A stretch of DNA of 64,000 bases from Ceriagrion tenellum (GCA_963169105.1 OY720642.1:19338965-19402964); one strand, 5' to 3'. Shown: positions 1-13,519, counted from the stretch's first letter. Numbers and translations: made by a program. Notes: generated by a model not told the origin, from the sequence alone.

Positions 1-233
1 GAATTGCTGCGCCTACGCAGCCACCAAGTGCTCTCCCCAAGTCAAATTATGTGGTCCCTTCCTCAAACGATGAAAACTTATTGAATGAGAGGCCAACGAA
101 TGCCAAAGAATTGTTTCTGAACGGCAGTTCTACGGAAGTGAATGCTGGTTTAGGAACGTCGAGAGCTACGATTGACCCAGACACAAAGAGTCATACAGTG
201 TATAGTGAAGACATTCAGCCCAAGCAAACCAAG
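1..233 (+). CDS. Exon of an unrecognised protein, open at the left edge
   Basis: An open frame in phase from base 3 runs 77 codons with no stop to a clean 5' splice site, AAG|GTAAATA, after base 233, so the exon ends in phase 0. The left border is outside the window or at a possible acceptor (CAG before base 21). The product is hydrophilic and rich in Ser, Thr, Asn, Pro and Glu (for example NLLNERPTNAKELFLNGSS), with no membrane segment or domain I can name. The reading continues into the next exon at 2757 without a stop, which supports coding. The GTG at 51 is not a start; the frame is open before it. Function is unknown. The composition suggests a disordered part of a larger protein, which is inference. 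Confidence 0.6.
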
Positions 234-2756
234 GTAAATAAATGTTGGTATACATTTTTTCCTCATTGTTTATCTATCTCGTGGAAACATCAGTGCGCAA
301 CGAATGCGCCTTTAGATTGGTAATATGACCAATAACATGCTTGGAAAATAATTACTCCAAAATGGGCTTTGATTTGCTATCTTTCCCATTGAATTGGTTT
401 GTTTGTTTAGTCTATTGTAATGTGCGTAGAACGGACTAATTTTGCGTGTTCCATGCTGTAGTTTTTATTATTATTTTCTGTGATTACCATTTCGGTAAAT
501 ATGGTTTCCCCTGTATCTGTGGGTCAGGAAGCACCGTATCTACCTCCATTTCTTTTGTAAAACTGCATCGAAGTCTGTTGTTTTGAATATGGATATTTTC
601 GAATTACTGCAACTTGCTTCATTTTCATATTTGTATTTTTAACTTGTTTGATAGGTTGTCGAAAGTAAAGCGGTTATGAAATTTGTGATTTTTCAGTTGT
701 ACTGTATGATTTGATGGAAAAGCAGGCATGAATGTATTTGTTGTCCCTCAAGCGCTGAGCATATGTTATTACCGGAAAGTTGTTGTCAGTGGTAATTTAT
801 TTTCTTTTTGCTTATGCTTTAATTTAGTTGAGTTTCTATTCCATTTACTGTATAAATAGTTGGAAGTAGTTTATTCTTGATTTTTTCATTGTAAGTGGCA
901 TGAGTGAATGATGCCTTCTTAGCATTGGATATGAACAGCCCTTATGTATTTGAGCAAAAACATAAGGGCTGAGTGGAAGCACTTCCACTCAGAATGCTCT
1001 GGTCACACAGGTGAATAGGTATTAGACAGAAAGACCTCTTAGGCTACTGTCATTCAGAATAGCATTACCTTGATGGCTACGGAGCAGAAGCTTATCAGTC
1101 TGGACATTCTCGCTTTACCCAAAGCTCTAAGTGAGCTAACAGTGTCTGCCAAATTGCAAGTCTATTTACCAGTCCTCTAAGTCCAAATCAGTCTCAATGA
1201 AAAGCTTCAAATTTCTTGTATTGCGGAATATTGAAAAAGGACTACTGTTATATCATTCATTGCCTCATTCAGATACAGTATGCATGATATTTATGGACTC
1301 TGTTATTGTTGTTTGGGCACACATGCCTTTGATATTCTGGTTAAAATTTAGTCCTATCCTGATCTTTTACAAATCGTACAGGGATAGTTTCCTCTTGAGA
1401 TTTATCTTAAGGCATTCAGGAGGAGAATAGTTTGAAGAAAATGATTTGATTATAAGAGTGTGACGATTTTTGTTGTAAAGATACATTCCACTCTTTATAG
1501 CTTTTCTTTACTGTTCTGGTGTGCTCAATATAAATGAATACTTAAGGTACATCATTAAGAAAAAAAATTTTTCCTGTTCAATTTAAAGGTGAAACTTGTC
1601 TCTGAATCACTAATGTTTATTATCAGTTTTAATGAAGTGTATGTTTTTTAATTACAAGCTAAACCAGTAACATAATATGTTTCCTCAAAATATATTATGT
1701 TATCATAAAATTTATTGATTTAATGCTGTAGGTCTTACTTAAGACATGGAGGTGTCATGTAGGGTTTGTATGTAGTATTTTGCTTACTTTTTTCGGAGCC
1801 CCTAAAATGTTACTATTTTTGCTAAGGTTACTTTTTGTTCTTTTGCCGGCCATTTCCACTCTACTGCCTCTCCTGTTTAATATCTCCAGCTCGACTCTTG
1901 AGAGTTTGAATATGTGACAAATATATTCAGTGAAGTGTGAATTAATTTAAAAATTGAAACCACAAACCAGATCATGTGATGCCATATTTTCAATAGCCCT
2001 ATTTAGTTTGATATCAGCTGCCTCTGAATGTAGTGATATGGCAGGCCTTTCTTCTGGGTGGCATTGAAATAATTTCAGGGAAGGATCTGTTTGTGACTGT
2101 TGCACCAGTAGAATTCATTTGCTTATTTTGGTTAAATTATTTTTGACTATTAGCATGGATATTATTTTGTTACTCTGCCATTGTCTTTTGCATACAGGTA
2201 TGTAATTTTATAAAAAATATGTAATTTTTAAATGGTGCAATCCTGAAACGCTAAATGAATCCAGGGTCATGAGATTCGAGTAACTGGGATTGTAGGATCA
2301 GTAGCATTGATAGTTCTTCTGTAGAGTTGCCCCCTTTTAAGTTCTCTGGAACTTTTATTATAAGCTCAGTTTCTCTCTGAATGTTGTAATATGGCAGTTA
2401 ATTTTCTTAGATGATCAATGTATTTTAGTTTCTTAAGAAGGATCTGCTTCTTTCCTGATATATGAGCTGAATGATGTGTCCTAAACTTGGTTTTTACTGG
2501 GTGTGGGGTTTCATTTTTTTTTAGTTTTTATGTTCCAATGTGTTCTTTGTTATCAGGGAAGATGGTTGAAAACCCTAGAGGATTCCATTCTGCAATATGT
2601 GTTTCTATTTCCTAACTTCCTTCAAATTTATCGTCATAATTTGATAAAATTTGTACCTCAATGTGACAATCTACAGTAAATAATATTAAATATTGGTTTA
2701 TGTAGTCATCTACTCCTTGCCTTGATCATGAGTGAGTTTTATAATTCAATTTTTAG
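234..2756 (+). other. Intron between the first two exons
   Basis: About 2.5 kb of AT-rich sequence begins GTAAATA and ends in a T-rich tract followed by TTTTTAG. It carries stops in all frames and no repeat I recognise. Confidence 0.55.
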
Positions 2757-2911
2757 GGTGTTGAAAATGTTCCTGTTGCTGAGATTCATTCAAGTTTTGA
2801 GGAGTCTGTAATTGAAACAAAGCAATGTATCTCATGTGCTCAAGATGCGGAGGTGAGTGTGGATCCAAATATTGGTCACACTGAAAGCTTTAGTAGCAGC
2901 TCAGGAAATGG
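2757..2911 (+). CDS. Second exon of the same unrecognised gene
   Basis: The exon follows the acceptor AATTTTTAG and is open in the phase set by exon 1. It gives 51 codons plus two bases, starting GVENVPVAEIHSSFEESVIE. It contains a CISC pair of cysteines and a serine run (SFSSSSGNG). It ends at G|GTGAGTG, a strong donor, in phase 2. A second strong donor (GAG|GTGAGTG) lies inside at 2852/2853 and would give a shorter form ending in phase 0. The longer form joins in frame to the candidate third exon; the shorter form would hit TGA four to five codons into it. No known domain is visible. Acidic and serine-rich content matches exon 1. Confidence 0.6.
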
Positions 2912-4060
2912 GTGAGTGTGAAAACCTCTTTTAAATCTTTTTTTATAAGAGGAATCGACAGCTATCTGTGAATCCCCTTCTTCGCCTTAGTTTATTCCCA
3001 ATCCATCTATTGCATGACCAAATTATAGGAGTCTAATTTTTATGCTGGGTGTAATAAAATGTATTTCACAATTTAAGATACAAATGAAAACCACCACCCT
3101 TTGGTTCTCAGCATAAAAATTTGCATTGGCTGGATTCAACCATTAATACATTTCAGACTAGTGCTGCAGAAATTGACTGAAGTGGATGGACAACTGATAT
3201 TCTTTGTATGGAAATTTCCTGGGGTATTGGTCCTGGGGTATATTTATTGTGCTGAGGCAAATGCTGTGGTGGATTTACCAACTGAAATTATGCATGTACT
3301 CTAATTTGTTTAGTGCATATATGCATACCCGCATTGATTAGGAGTATTACCGTGCTGTCTACATATGATTGGTGCTTCTCCTTATGTATGCTCATCACCA
3401 CTAAATTTGTAATGTAATTGATGGAAATAGATTGATTTTAGATGAAGCATGCGGCAGAGGAACTACATACTCATAATGTATTTTATCTTCCAGTATTTTA
3501 TTTGACTGTCCATCTTTTAAATCCCTGTTTGACTTCATAATATTATGCATGTTGATGTTCATTTTCTTTTGTATTGCCAGTATGTATTGATATCTTTGTC
3601 TGTGTGCTTTGTGTAAAATAAATTTCTACATTGATGCTTAACCTAAGGTTGAAGGGTTGGACTTTAGATTTAAAATTATCATATATTTTTGTAATGAACC
3701 CATTAGGAAGCCATTATTTTTGGAGTTGCAACCTCCTTGATCTTATGAAAATATAGTATATAAGTCACAGTCTGTGTTGCTGAGAATAATCTTTTTTTTT
3801 CAGGGTATCTTATTTACTTAAGTCTCTCCACCCATTCCATCTCCAGTTAATTATTTTTAACCAGTTTATTTTAAACTTACTCTTCCCCCAAATACTTGAT
3901 TAAAATGAAATGTGTATCCTATTAGGATGTTAGTTTTGGGGTTGATATATAATGTTCACTTCCAAAGGTCTTCATGCTGTTAATACTGTACATACATGTC
4001 ATTGGAAACTTAGAAAAGATTTCATGACCTCTCTTAATTTTTGTTTTTATTTCATATCAG
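2912..4060 (+). other. Intron between exon 2 and candidate exon 3
   Basis: AT-rich, GTGAGTG at the left and a pyrimidine-rich tract ending TTTCATATCAG at the right. I see no exon or named repeat inside it. Confidence 0.45.
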
Positions 4061-4151
4061 CAGCTGCTGGTCTGATGGAGTACATGACAATGATGTTGAT
4101 TTTACTTATAGGCCTGGAAAGTCAATCATTTGGAAGGAGACATCTTTACAT
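4061..4151 (+). CDS. Probable third exon of the same gene
   Basis: The acceptor tract (TTTTTATTTCATATCAG) precedes an open frame that fits the phase-2 end of exon 2: the split codon becomes Gly and the reading goes on as SCWSDGVHDNDVDFTYRPGK, then SIIWKETSLH. The right border is uncertain. A weak donor (CAT|GTATAT) after 4151 would leave phase 0; otherwise the frame runs on as VYLSIL to a TAA at 4170-4172, which would make this the last coding exon. The acceptor is a tandem NAGNAG (CAGCAG), so a one-serine difference in the product is possible. No domain is recognised. A later strong-looking acceptor/donor pair at 4357-4424 does not fit this frame. Confidence 0.42.
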
Positions 4152-4172
4152 GTATATTTGTCAATACTTTAA

Positions 4173-5200
4173 CAGAAATTAGCCTTTTTTTCTCCTGTGC
4201 AACTGAATGGTGTTTGGGAGAAATATGCAGCTACCAGCTCATTTTAACTTGAATGAAAAATTAATTTGAGATGGAGTTCTTGGTTTTCGACCTCTTTTAT
4301 GATATTTTTGGTTCTTTACTCACGCAAAGAAGTGCAAATTTTTTTTTGTTCTGTAGACATACTGGATAAAAATACACCTCCTCAAGTGAATGCCTGTTTT
4401 TGTACATGGCATGCCATGGAACAAGTAAATGTGCGAGCGAATACTTAACGCTACCTTTTACTTCAATACTCAAACATGTGTCCTGAGTGCAGCCCCTGCT
4501 CCAATTCTCGGTATTCATCCACGACTCTGTTCGCCCTCTTGCTCTGTGACATTCCTGGTGTGGCCACGCCCCAGTGATGTATGCAGGGGCATTGTCAGGG
4601 CTGTTATCATTTTATGGCATGCATATTTCTATGCTTTGCTCGGAGTATTTCAGTGCTAATTAGTCCGTCCCGGGACCAAACGCATTGACCCACGTTGTGA
4701 TCTCCGTTGGGTTCGAGAGTCCTTTCGGACGCCCAGAGTAATTTTTTTGGTGAGTGCATACTTGGTGTGCCCGAGGACGTCGTAACGCCTACTCCCGCCT
4801 CGCTCTGACTGCTTGCTTTCCCCGTTGCGAATCTATTTTTAGCGCCCCCCCTCCCCCCCCGTGCGCCGGCAAAAAAGGCAAGGCCGCTGCCGCGTGTTTG
4901 TGGTGCGGGAACGGGTTTTGATGATGAGTGGTTTGATAGTGACGCGAAAAACCCGCCGGCGCAAACTTTCACCTCGGACCCGAAGCTGCGTTCGGGGGGG
5001 TGAAGGGAAGGGGAGGGATATTTTCGGCAACTGCGCCCTTTCCTAGGGTCGCCTTGTATGTATAGGTTCGTGCATACAATTACCCTCTTCCCCACCCTTC
5101 GCCTGGTACTCGTTACTTTTTTCCTGAATCTGTCACCTACCTCACGTGAGGCGACGGGAGTGCACAAGAACGAGGTGACCTTCAAATTCATTTTGACCTG
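4173..5200. other. GC-rich block with C-tracts, no supported gene
   Basis: From about 4480 the base composition turns GC- and CpG-rich, with a C-tract near 4843-4860 and G-runs near 4994. A 194-codon open frame lies on the minus strand, but its product is Arg/Ser/Gly-rich low-complexity sequence and overlapping open frames on both strands are expected in such DNA. It may be a promoter-like island or a 5' exon; nothing decides this. Confidence 0.4.
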
Positions 5201-7280
5201 AGCTTTTGTCTCGTAAGATTAAGAGCAATGCATCGAGCTCACGGTCTAATTCCTCCCTTTAAATATTTTTATAAAAATTTTTCTCAAAATTGTTTATTAC
5301 TAATAAATGGAAACAAAACGCACTATCCCGCGAGACCGGAACAACAAATGGAAATGATAGCTAGGACATTCTATGAAATCAGTATTTAAATGCTGGAGTT
5401 GCTCGACATTTTAACTCCATGCAAGGCCGCTTTTCGACCCCTCCCCCTACTTTGTTGTCCCAGCCAGAATACGTATGAGAATTTATCGAAATGAATGTAA
5501 GTGTTGGTACATCGTGAATCATATTACTGTCACTGTAACAATTCTACTTGTCTGCATTTGTAAAAAAAAGGTTAATGAAGAAGATCGTACTCGGGTACCC
5601 TGAGCCGTCGCGTGCGTAGTCCATGTCTTCCACACCTTACGTCGCCCCTGGTTTTTAAAATCTATTTTGAAAATATATTTCGGAAAATTTCACCGTGTGT
5701 GAATCAGCATATGAAAGTGGCCGCGAGAAGTGGTATTTTACCTAAACGTACTGGGACCGCCTTCGTGATAAAAATAGGTTTACAGATATGCATAAGTTCT
5801 TTTCCCCGGTAGCCGTTCGAACACAGAAAATCTGTGGGGCCAGTTAGTATGGTAATGTTGCATTCCTCTGATTAAGAACTGACCACCCACATCGCGAAGT
5901 GACAGTCTTTTTGCAGACCTGGAAAAATTAAGGAAAATCTGTAAAATGTGTCATGTCAGGTAAAATGTTTTGCATCTGGAAAAAAGCGTCTTGCCTTTGG
6001 AAATGAGGATCTAGAAATATTCGTTTAAATGTACAGCATTGGCAGAGTCATTGAATCGTGTTGGCAAGGATAACACTTATTCCAAAATCAACTTGGTTAT
6101 GTCTTAGTTTTAAGGTACCCTGTGGTCAATTGCAAAATGCTGGTGCCACTTAGCGCTATTCAAGTTATCTATATTTGGCACCAATTATAGTCCAATCCTT
6201 GCCACCAGTATCGCTCAGATTTTTTCTGTAATTAATTTTTTCTCGGAAAAAATTTTCGCTTGGGAAAATATTAGTTTTCTTTTGAGTTACCCTTGTCCCG
6301 TTAGAGCTGTGGCAACCGATATACATTGCTAGACCTTATCCCAGGGAAATAAGTAATTTGTTCTGGGAAAAGTTCGTATGAGGAAACAGCTCAAGTTGGA
6401 GTGTATAACGTAAAAAATTTTGATCAAAAATAGATGTAGCATTATTTAAAATGCAATACTCATTGCTTCTCGACTAACGAGAGATCCTGGTAAGTGCGTG
6501 TATATTTATTGAGTTTCCAACAAATCATTCGATTTTATGTAATTACATTTTTGAGATCACGTTATTTATTAATAAAATCCTCCCTCTTAAACTGGTCATT
6601 GCAGTGTATTTCCCAGTTCTTGCTGGATGCTGGAGGATTAAATAAATAGTTGACGCACTAATTTCGGATGGACAGTTTAGGTGTGCGTATAGCTCGGCGC
6701 GACCCGCCAATTCCCCTGAGTGCCTTCGCAATGAGAATCCACCGGTCTCTGAAGCCCATGTCACGATAAACAAGCGTCATTTCTCCCGATGGTATGTGGT
6801 TTGACTTATACATCTTCATTACAAAATGACTAGGCTCATAATAAAAGTTGTCATCCTTTAATTTTGGGTGTTTATTTTTCACACTGCTTAGAGTTTCATG
6901 GACGCATCCACTATTTAGTTATTATGTGATGGTGATCCGCTTAGTTACATTTTGTCGGAACCAATTAGGTAAGAGTAGCGACAAATCTGTGACGACTGAC
7001 TTACCTACTGCTACGTTTACTTTCTGGCGGCATTTCTGATGCAATTTTATCAAGCTTGCGTTTTCTCGCTACTCGAAAATGGAAAATGGGTTTGAAAGAA
7101 ACGAACGCGTGAGTCTAGTGAGTCATCTTGTTGAAATCATCACCTCTCCGCGATAACATGATTAACACGTCAGTATCATGCTATCGTATGTAGTATGTGT
7201 GCTTGAACTGAATGTACTGCCCCGTCGGATTTTTTTTACCACGGTATTTATACTTTCAATAGATACACTGTTCTTTAATG
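5201..7280. other. No gene or repeat seen
   Basis: AT-rich sequence with short open frames only. A good donor-like site (CTG|GTAAGTG) occurs near 6490 on the + strand and another (TAG|GTAAGT) on the minus strand near 6995, but neither borders an exon I can defend. Confidence 0.35.
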
Positions 7281-7283
7281 GCA

Positions 7284-7673
7284 TTTAAAACTCATACAAG
7301 GCGCATCATTCAGTCTTCACTCGACATACCTGCCGGTAATGCGATCGCGTCTGTGCGTTAGAGGCCAAAAAAAATACTGTCGCGGTTTCGAAGCCTTTTC
7401 AGTCCGCGGTTTGGATTCATCGAGTGAGATGGTGACTGCGGCGTCACGTGAGGAAGCCTCAGTCGTCTGTTGTTGTGACATTTATTCATTTATCCGAATC
7501 CGTGGCAAACCAACACGCACGTCTTTTAGCTGCTTGCGACGGTTCTCCTCGGCCGCCTGTTGATTCTTTTTGCCTCCAACTTGTCTTGGCTCCTCGCATC
7601 GATCGTCGCTTGGCTCGCTTAGACTCCCGAAGGTCTCGCTTAAAAATATCCGAGGATAAAGCTCGTCGACGGT
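7284..7673 (+). promoter_or_regulatory. Possible core promoter and 5' noncoding exon
   Basis: A TTTAAAA at 7284-7290 lies 22-28 bases upstream of an insect initiator match, TCAGTC at 7310-7315. The following ~350 bases are GC- and CpG-richer than the surroundings and end at a donor-like CGACG|GTAAAT near 7673. Frames inside are short. I read this as a candidate alternative first exon of a gene on the + strand. Only the motifs and composition are seen; the promoter role is inferred. Confidence 0.25.
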
Positions 7674-7680
7674 AAATTTG

Positions 7681-10600
7681 ATATTATGGTCTAGGTAACA
7701 CCTTCTGATACATTTGCCTCTTTTAATAGCTTCATTTCCGTGCTCGACCTATGTGTTATTAAGTTATAAAAGCTGAAAAGTTATTTTATAACCTATTTAC
7801 AATTTATTTCTGGTTTTCCCCTGTGATGTTTGGTTTGGAATTGACTGTCTGTAATTACCGCAGGATTGAATCGGGTTTTTATTGTCTCATTTCGTTTCTT
7901 TCGTTAGGGTCTCTTGTCATGGGACTTGGTCTCTTTTGAGGCTTTCGATTCTGGCTGTGGAATAAATATGAGAGCAACTTTCATACAATTTTATGTCGTA
8001 TCTTGTATGGTCTCTTCGTATGTTTTTTATTGCTGATTTTTGGGCTCAATTTAAAGGTCTCGTGGCTTTAATGCAGAGTATTCTCCGTGCTTTCATTATT
8101 ATGAAGTACTCATGTGGCTAATAGGTACAGACAATACCTGCATTGTTATTCGATTCGATACTGCTCTAAGTATTTATAAAAGAACTGTGAAGCTGAATTA
8201 CTTCCTTTTACTTACCTAAAGGGTGTTTTAGGAAACTCGCGATTTTCACCGTATAATTCCTTTGGTAAATGTCAACGGGTACTTGTGATTCAGTATTTTT
8301 TATTTTTTTCGCCATGATCACCGTAATTTCTTGGTAATCTATGTTGCGTGGTGAGCGAGGGCGCTGGAAATCCTATACTTTTATTTATTTACGTGAATTA
8401 AGTACTCTTTTCGCGCATACTAGCTGGTATAAGTTGTTCCTTCTTAAGCCATTCGACTTGGCGGTGGCAGCGATCAAAGTGAGCGTTGAAGTAGAGAAAC
8501 TAATTAGACATTCCTACTCTTTCTTTCTTTGATGAGACCAACGTTTCTCCAATCTCGTAGAGAATCCATTCATTTGAAATAAATAAATATTTAATTGTAT
8601 CCTCTATACTTTTTAATTTTTCAGAATACATTGTATTTGCTTTCATTTTAAACTATACTTGATGCTAGTTTTAAAATGTTTCAGCGCTCTTACCCACTTC
8701 TGTGCTCATAGGAGAAGGATTTTCATTAGTACATTTTTTCTTGCTCAACAAATTATTTTATGTTTAGAGAAGAGGGAATTCAAGTTATCTAATTTTTGTT
8801 TCGAGGGATATAAAATCTTGATTTATACATTGAGAAATCACGGCCTCTAATGCGATAACTACTGTCGGCCCAGAAATTTGTGTGCACTCGAGTTGGTAAC
8901 GAATTTAGCAAAAGGAGAAGACCTACGGAAAAACTAATTACAAAATCTTTTTCCTTCTTTAATTCTACGTTTTTTAATGGTAAACTTAAATTTTTTAAAC
9001 GCATTTTTATATTTTTTACTGCGGGTGTAACGTTAAAAGTACAGGTTTTATACGGTGTTCGAGCAAAGCTCCGACTTTGATAATTCGTAACTCAATCTGA
9101 AGCACTGTTATGACAACCGTATTTCAGTCATGGTAGATAAATATGTTAGCTAAACATGTTGTAAGTTTCAGTGTTGTAACTTAGACAGGAATAAGGTTGT
9201 TATTAATCTAGTAAAATAATTGCATTTCAAAACTGGGGCGTCGTACGTTTTAGTTCTTGTCTGCGTTGCAATCCGTATGCCTTAATTATTTCCGATATTT
9301 TATTGTATATTAGATAGATATAGATATCATTTTAGTATATTGCGAACCGAGGTGGGCCATCTAGTATGGTTCCTTCGCAGTTGCGGATAAGTCTTTTCCA
9401 ATGTGGCCTACAATGCCATCCCAACTTGAATATAAATAAGGCATGATGATAAGTGGTAATGTATTCGAAGTGAGAGAGCTTCCGGTTAGTTTAGCACCTC
9501 GGATATCCAACCGGCGATTCTTTTGCAGCGGCCGTCTCAAGCTATCCCGTTTTCTGCCGTTCTCTCCATTGCTTTTCGTGAGTGCAATCGTCTACCGCTT
9601 CTTCGTTTAAGCTGCTAGCCTCTCTAAGTTTTCTCAATTCGTAATCACATTCATGTCGCTGTAAACCGCAATTATGCTTATGATGCCGTTGTGCCTCGTC
9701 AGATCGCACCTTTTTCATCTAATTTTTATCTTTCTTGACGTATGCATTTCACATGTGGGGCGACAGAGATCATTCTCTCTTTAGTCATTTATTTATTTCC
9801 CTCATTTTCTACTTTCACCGCATCCGATCGCTTGCATCTGCTGAATAGTGTGTATCAATCTTCTGTCATCGTCATTCATTCCAATTTTCCGCGATGTACG
9901 TGGCTTTTCATTCTGGTCCTCGCAGTGGAAAGCTTTCTCCTGATTCACGAAGGCCGTGTAATTCTGTTGATCTTTTTGCAATCCTTTCTCCATTATAAGC
10001 ACCACGATGACGAGAATTGCTTCTCTGAGCCCTCTTTTCTCCTTAATCCAAATTGGCCCTCTATTTAATCAACTTTCTGTTTTTCTCCATTCATTGGCAT
10101 TGTACGAGTGCAATAATTTACGGTCGTCAGACTTATTGCGCTTTAGTTTTCTAAATAATACCACTATTTTCTATAATGTGGTCGAATTGTCCTCTGAAAG
10201 TCCATCAATTTGAACGTCGGTGCATAAAAAGTCATGTCATGTTACTATGCATTTATTCGTAAGGCTTTTTCCTCTATTACTTATTTAAATCCTGGTGGTG
10301 TATTATCGATTTCTCATGCCTTGTTTGTCGGTCAATTTCTACCACCTCTGGCTCTAACTGCGATAACATGACGGGTCATGAATGGCAATTTACTTAGGTT
10401 TCTTGCATGCATTTGATACCATTTCAACTTAGCTCTACTTGTATTCTCCGTCTCTCCGTTCTGTAATGATTGCTCGTGTTTTATCGCGATTTTTCATTTG
10501 CCGTTTGCATCCATTGAAGCAGTGCCTCAAACGTTTTTGTAATGTTCAGCTTTTATGAACCTTTATGATACTATCTACCTTTCATGGTATTTTGCGTATA

Positions 10601-12985
10601 TCTTTTCTTATTATCTCGAGCACATGTGATTTCACACGGTTCTCGGAAATTTGCTTCTTTTTCTCTCTGGCGGTAGGACCCGCGCTTCATCCGAGGTCCA
10701 TTGTTTCGTCATCCAAGGTGACCTACCTCGTGCAATTTCTTTCGTATCATCCGGTGCTGCACTCTTCATGTTTTGATACCTTCCTCGGTCGTCCGGTAGG
10801 TAATTAAAGTACCAGAATTGTGAGAGTCTACCTCCGTATTCCGATACGAAGTTGTTTTTAGTATAGCTGTTTCATTCAATCGTTTGCATTGCATTAATCT
10901 TTGAGGTGCATCGAGTTTCATCCAATTTTGGTGGAAACGATTAGGCGAAGAGTGGCTGCTCTCTGTGGTGCATGCCTAATGTTTGCGAAGAGTTAGTCGA
11001 GATACTGATCAGGCGCTTCTCTCTTGAGTCGAGGAATCAGCCCTGACTTACTCCTGGCATGACAGCAGTTGGTGCTGATGATAGTCACATTGACACTAAA
11101 TGAAAAATCGTGGCTTAAGCCACTAGGCTGTCATTGTCGCTCTTGACTCTTCTATGTCACAATGGATTTACTTCACAACTTTTATACACCATGACGGATT
11201 TGAGACTGGCCTCAAACTCTTGTGATATTTGCTCCATGATGCCTAACCTATCCTGTTGCCGAAAAGTTACATAAACTTTTTCGGATAAAATGTGGAAATG
11301 AAAGTCGTTTTAAATTTAAAAAAATACGTGTAAGTCCCACTTGCTGCTATTTCATACGGAATTAATTATATTAGGTACCGATGAGGATATCATTTAATTA
11401 AAATAAGATAAACCCTTGATAATGACGTATGATGTCGAAACCATGGTCAGAGATTTAAAAAAATGCATTGGAAATAGTGAAGTGAATCAGAGAATCTCGA
11501 CCCTAATACTATCTATTCCTCTGAAACATGCAAGCGTTTCTTATTACTGTTTTAATGAAGAAGTTTAACTCACGTATCTTGAGGAAGTTATCGTTAAAAT
11601 AGCCCCTATAGAGAGCTTACCTTTTGAATGTTAGCATTTTCGTAAAATAATTGATCAGGGGAATAATACATTGAGGTAGCTATCCTAAGGATTCATTTCA
11701 CAATAGTTGCACTGCTTAGGACGAAAATCAAATTAGTATGTAAATCATTTAGCATAAAATATTTTTATTGTTAATTTTGTCACAGTTTTGATACGTTTGT
11801 TGAAATTCAGGACCTTTAAATTATTAATTCCGTTTTTATCTGTCTTTGCTGGGACTGAACTTTAAATGATTCTGGATTTATAAAACTGGTGTTGTCATCG
11901 TGTCAAGGAGGAAGTGTTTATCTCAGAGGCCGGAGAGTTCGATCATAAAGCATCCGAAAACTGACCCGTTTTATCTCAGCTGACGCCAGCGTAATAAAAC
12001 AATCGTAGTACTCTTGTGTACTGAGAAATACGCTCTTTTTACTCAACCCGTGGTGCTTGGCCATGCTTCGGAGTAGCGCTTAGCATTTATGTATCTGTGT
12101 GAGATCCGCAAGAGTTTGCAGCATGAAGTGGTTCTTCATAAAAACATGAGCTGCGTTGTATGCTTCTAAAGTTTCATGGTATGCATTTCAGGTAGAGTTT
12201 ATTAATTCTGTAAGTACAAATATTTGCCTATATGTGCGTAGAGATCTTAGAATTGCGAAAGTAAATTAATCATTTGAAGTTACTATTTCTTGTGGTTAGC
12301 ATATAAGCATGAAAGCTCTATAAAACGACTCGGCTGATGAGAATAACTGCCTAGCAACAAACTGGACCGTTCTGAATATCCGCATTTACGGCTTTCTATT
12401 GATCATGTAAAAATTTACATTTTATATATATCCATTCTATAGTCTAATTCCTTAATTCTGTATTTTTCGTCGTATCGACCATAGTTCTAGATCGCAAAAC
12501 GTGTTAATATTGTTGGGAAAAAGATCAGTCTCTAATTCCTCAAATATTTAGCAGAAATGGCTCTCTATAGTCTGGTAGTGATCCTCATCCTTGTTTTTAT
12601 CGGAGGTTTGTGGCACTAGTAATATGCAATGTCTTAATTATCTTTTACATATTACCGATTTGCATGCCAATATTCTATGTCTGCCTGCAAGCCCCTGCTC
12701 TTTAGGATAGAAAACACTGGCAAGATTCTCTGGTTAAGGATCGTGCCAAATAGGTGCATAACTATTCGGCGTATTTTCCCAAAATACCATGAACGAGTCC
12801 ATATTTTTTATTATCTTGGCTTGTTATTTCCCGCATGTGTTAACCCCCGAGAGATCATAAATCTGTCTCACTCGAAAGCAGTTAATGGATTCTTAGCCTT
12901 CTCATCCTTGTGTGGCATGTGTAATGGGTATAGTTTTTCTTTTCCATCAATCCAGTGGCTTGCATTCTTTTGTGACATCCATCTG
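7681..12985. other. No supported gene, about 5.3 kb
   Basis: AT-rich DNA with chance-size open frames (largest 108 codons at 9742-10068, hydrophobic and featureless). I see no LINE motif, tRNA-like box or inverted repeat of note. Confidence 0.35.
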
Positions 12986-13467
12986 TAGGACACATCAATT
13001 AAATATTGCATTTTTAATGGTGCGATAATATAGTTTTATATGACAGAAATTGTAAGTAATAAAATGAAAATGTCTGAATAAGTAATAATAACTTAACTAA
13101 TTTTTTTCGCGCGGTGCGTTTGAAACTCCTTCAAAACGGGAGGTTTTTTGTGATACCCAAGAACCTGCTGCGGTGACAATATGATTAATTTTCAAATATT
13201 GTTGATAAAACATAAAAACTACACACTGTTAGTTTTTTTACGACATCTTAAGTGTTAGAAATACCTCATTTTTAAATAATGTTTCTCTGGAGTGCATACC
13301 CGTACCATTTCTCCTGTAAAAGGGCTGGTATTTTTTGGCAAATATCTCGGAAAGTAATGTGGTAAGGGGTAGAATTTTTGGTGTCATTGGATAGGTGAGA
13401 TATTTTTCTTTAAAATGAGACCAAATTCATTGATTTCTAAGTAAAATGATATTTCGCTCAAACTACC
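12986..13467 (+). mobile_element. TTAA-type MITE-like element, copy 1 (5' truncated)
   Basis: This block matches the complete element at 21363-21914 over nearly its whole length, in the same orientation. Shared landmarks are the stretches around CTCTGGAGTGCATAC, AAGGGCTGGTAT and GAGACCAAATTCATTGATTT. It ends in CAAACTACC like the complete copy, but the first ~70 bases and the left end are missing and the right TTAA reads TCAA. It has no coding capacity. The family is not one I can name. Confidence 0.7.
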
Positions 13468-13519
13468 TCAAATGCCCCAAGTTGAGGATTGGAAGGAGGT
13501 GAGATATAACATTAGAGAT

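Noticed and set aside
4357..4424. Segment with a strong acceptor (TTTGTTCTGTAG) and donor (CAA|GTAAAT), open as ILDKNTPPQVNACFCTWHAM
   Set aside because: Needs an incoming phase 1, which no donor of candidate exon 3 or exon 2 can supply, so it cannot join the gene as read.
4607..5191. 194-codon minus-strand open frame
   Set aside because: Lies in a GC/CpG-rich block where several frames are open; product is low-complexity Arg/Ser/Gly with no domain.
6993..7110. Minus-strand basic frame (VARKRKLDKIASEMPPESKR) ending at GTAG|GTAAGT
   Set aside because: No convincing acceptor upstream and no partner exon; + strand frames overlap.
8219..8316. Minus-strand ATG frame (MAKKIKNTESQVPVDIYQRN...) ending at a TTTAG|GTAAGT donor
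   Set aside because: An attractive first-exon look, but 33 codons plus a donor is easily chance; no downstream exon found.
12192..12209. 18-base microexon-like segment between CATTTCAG and GTAAGTAC
   Set aside because: Too short to separate from chance.
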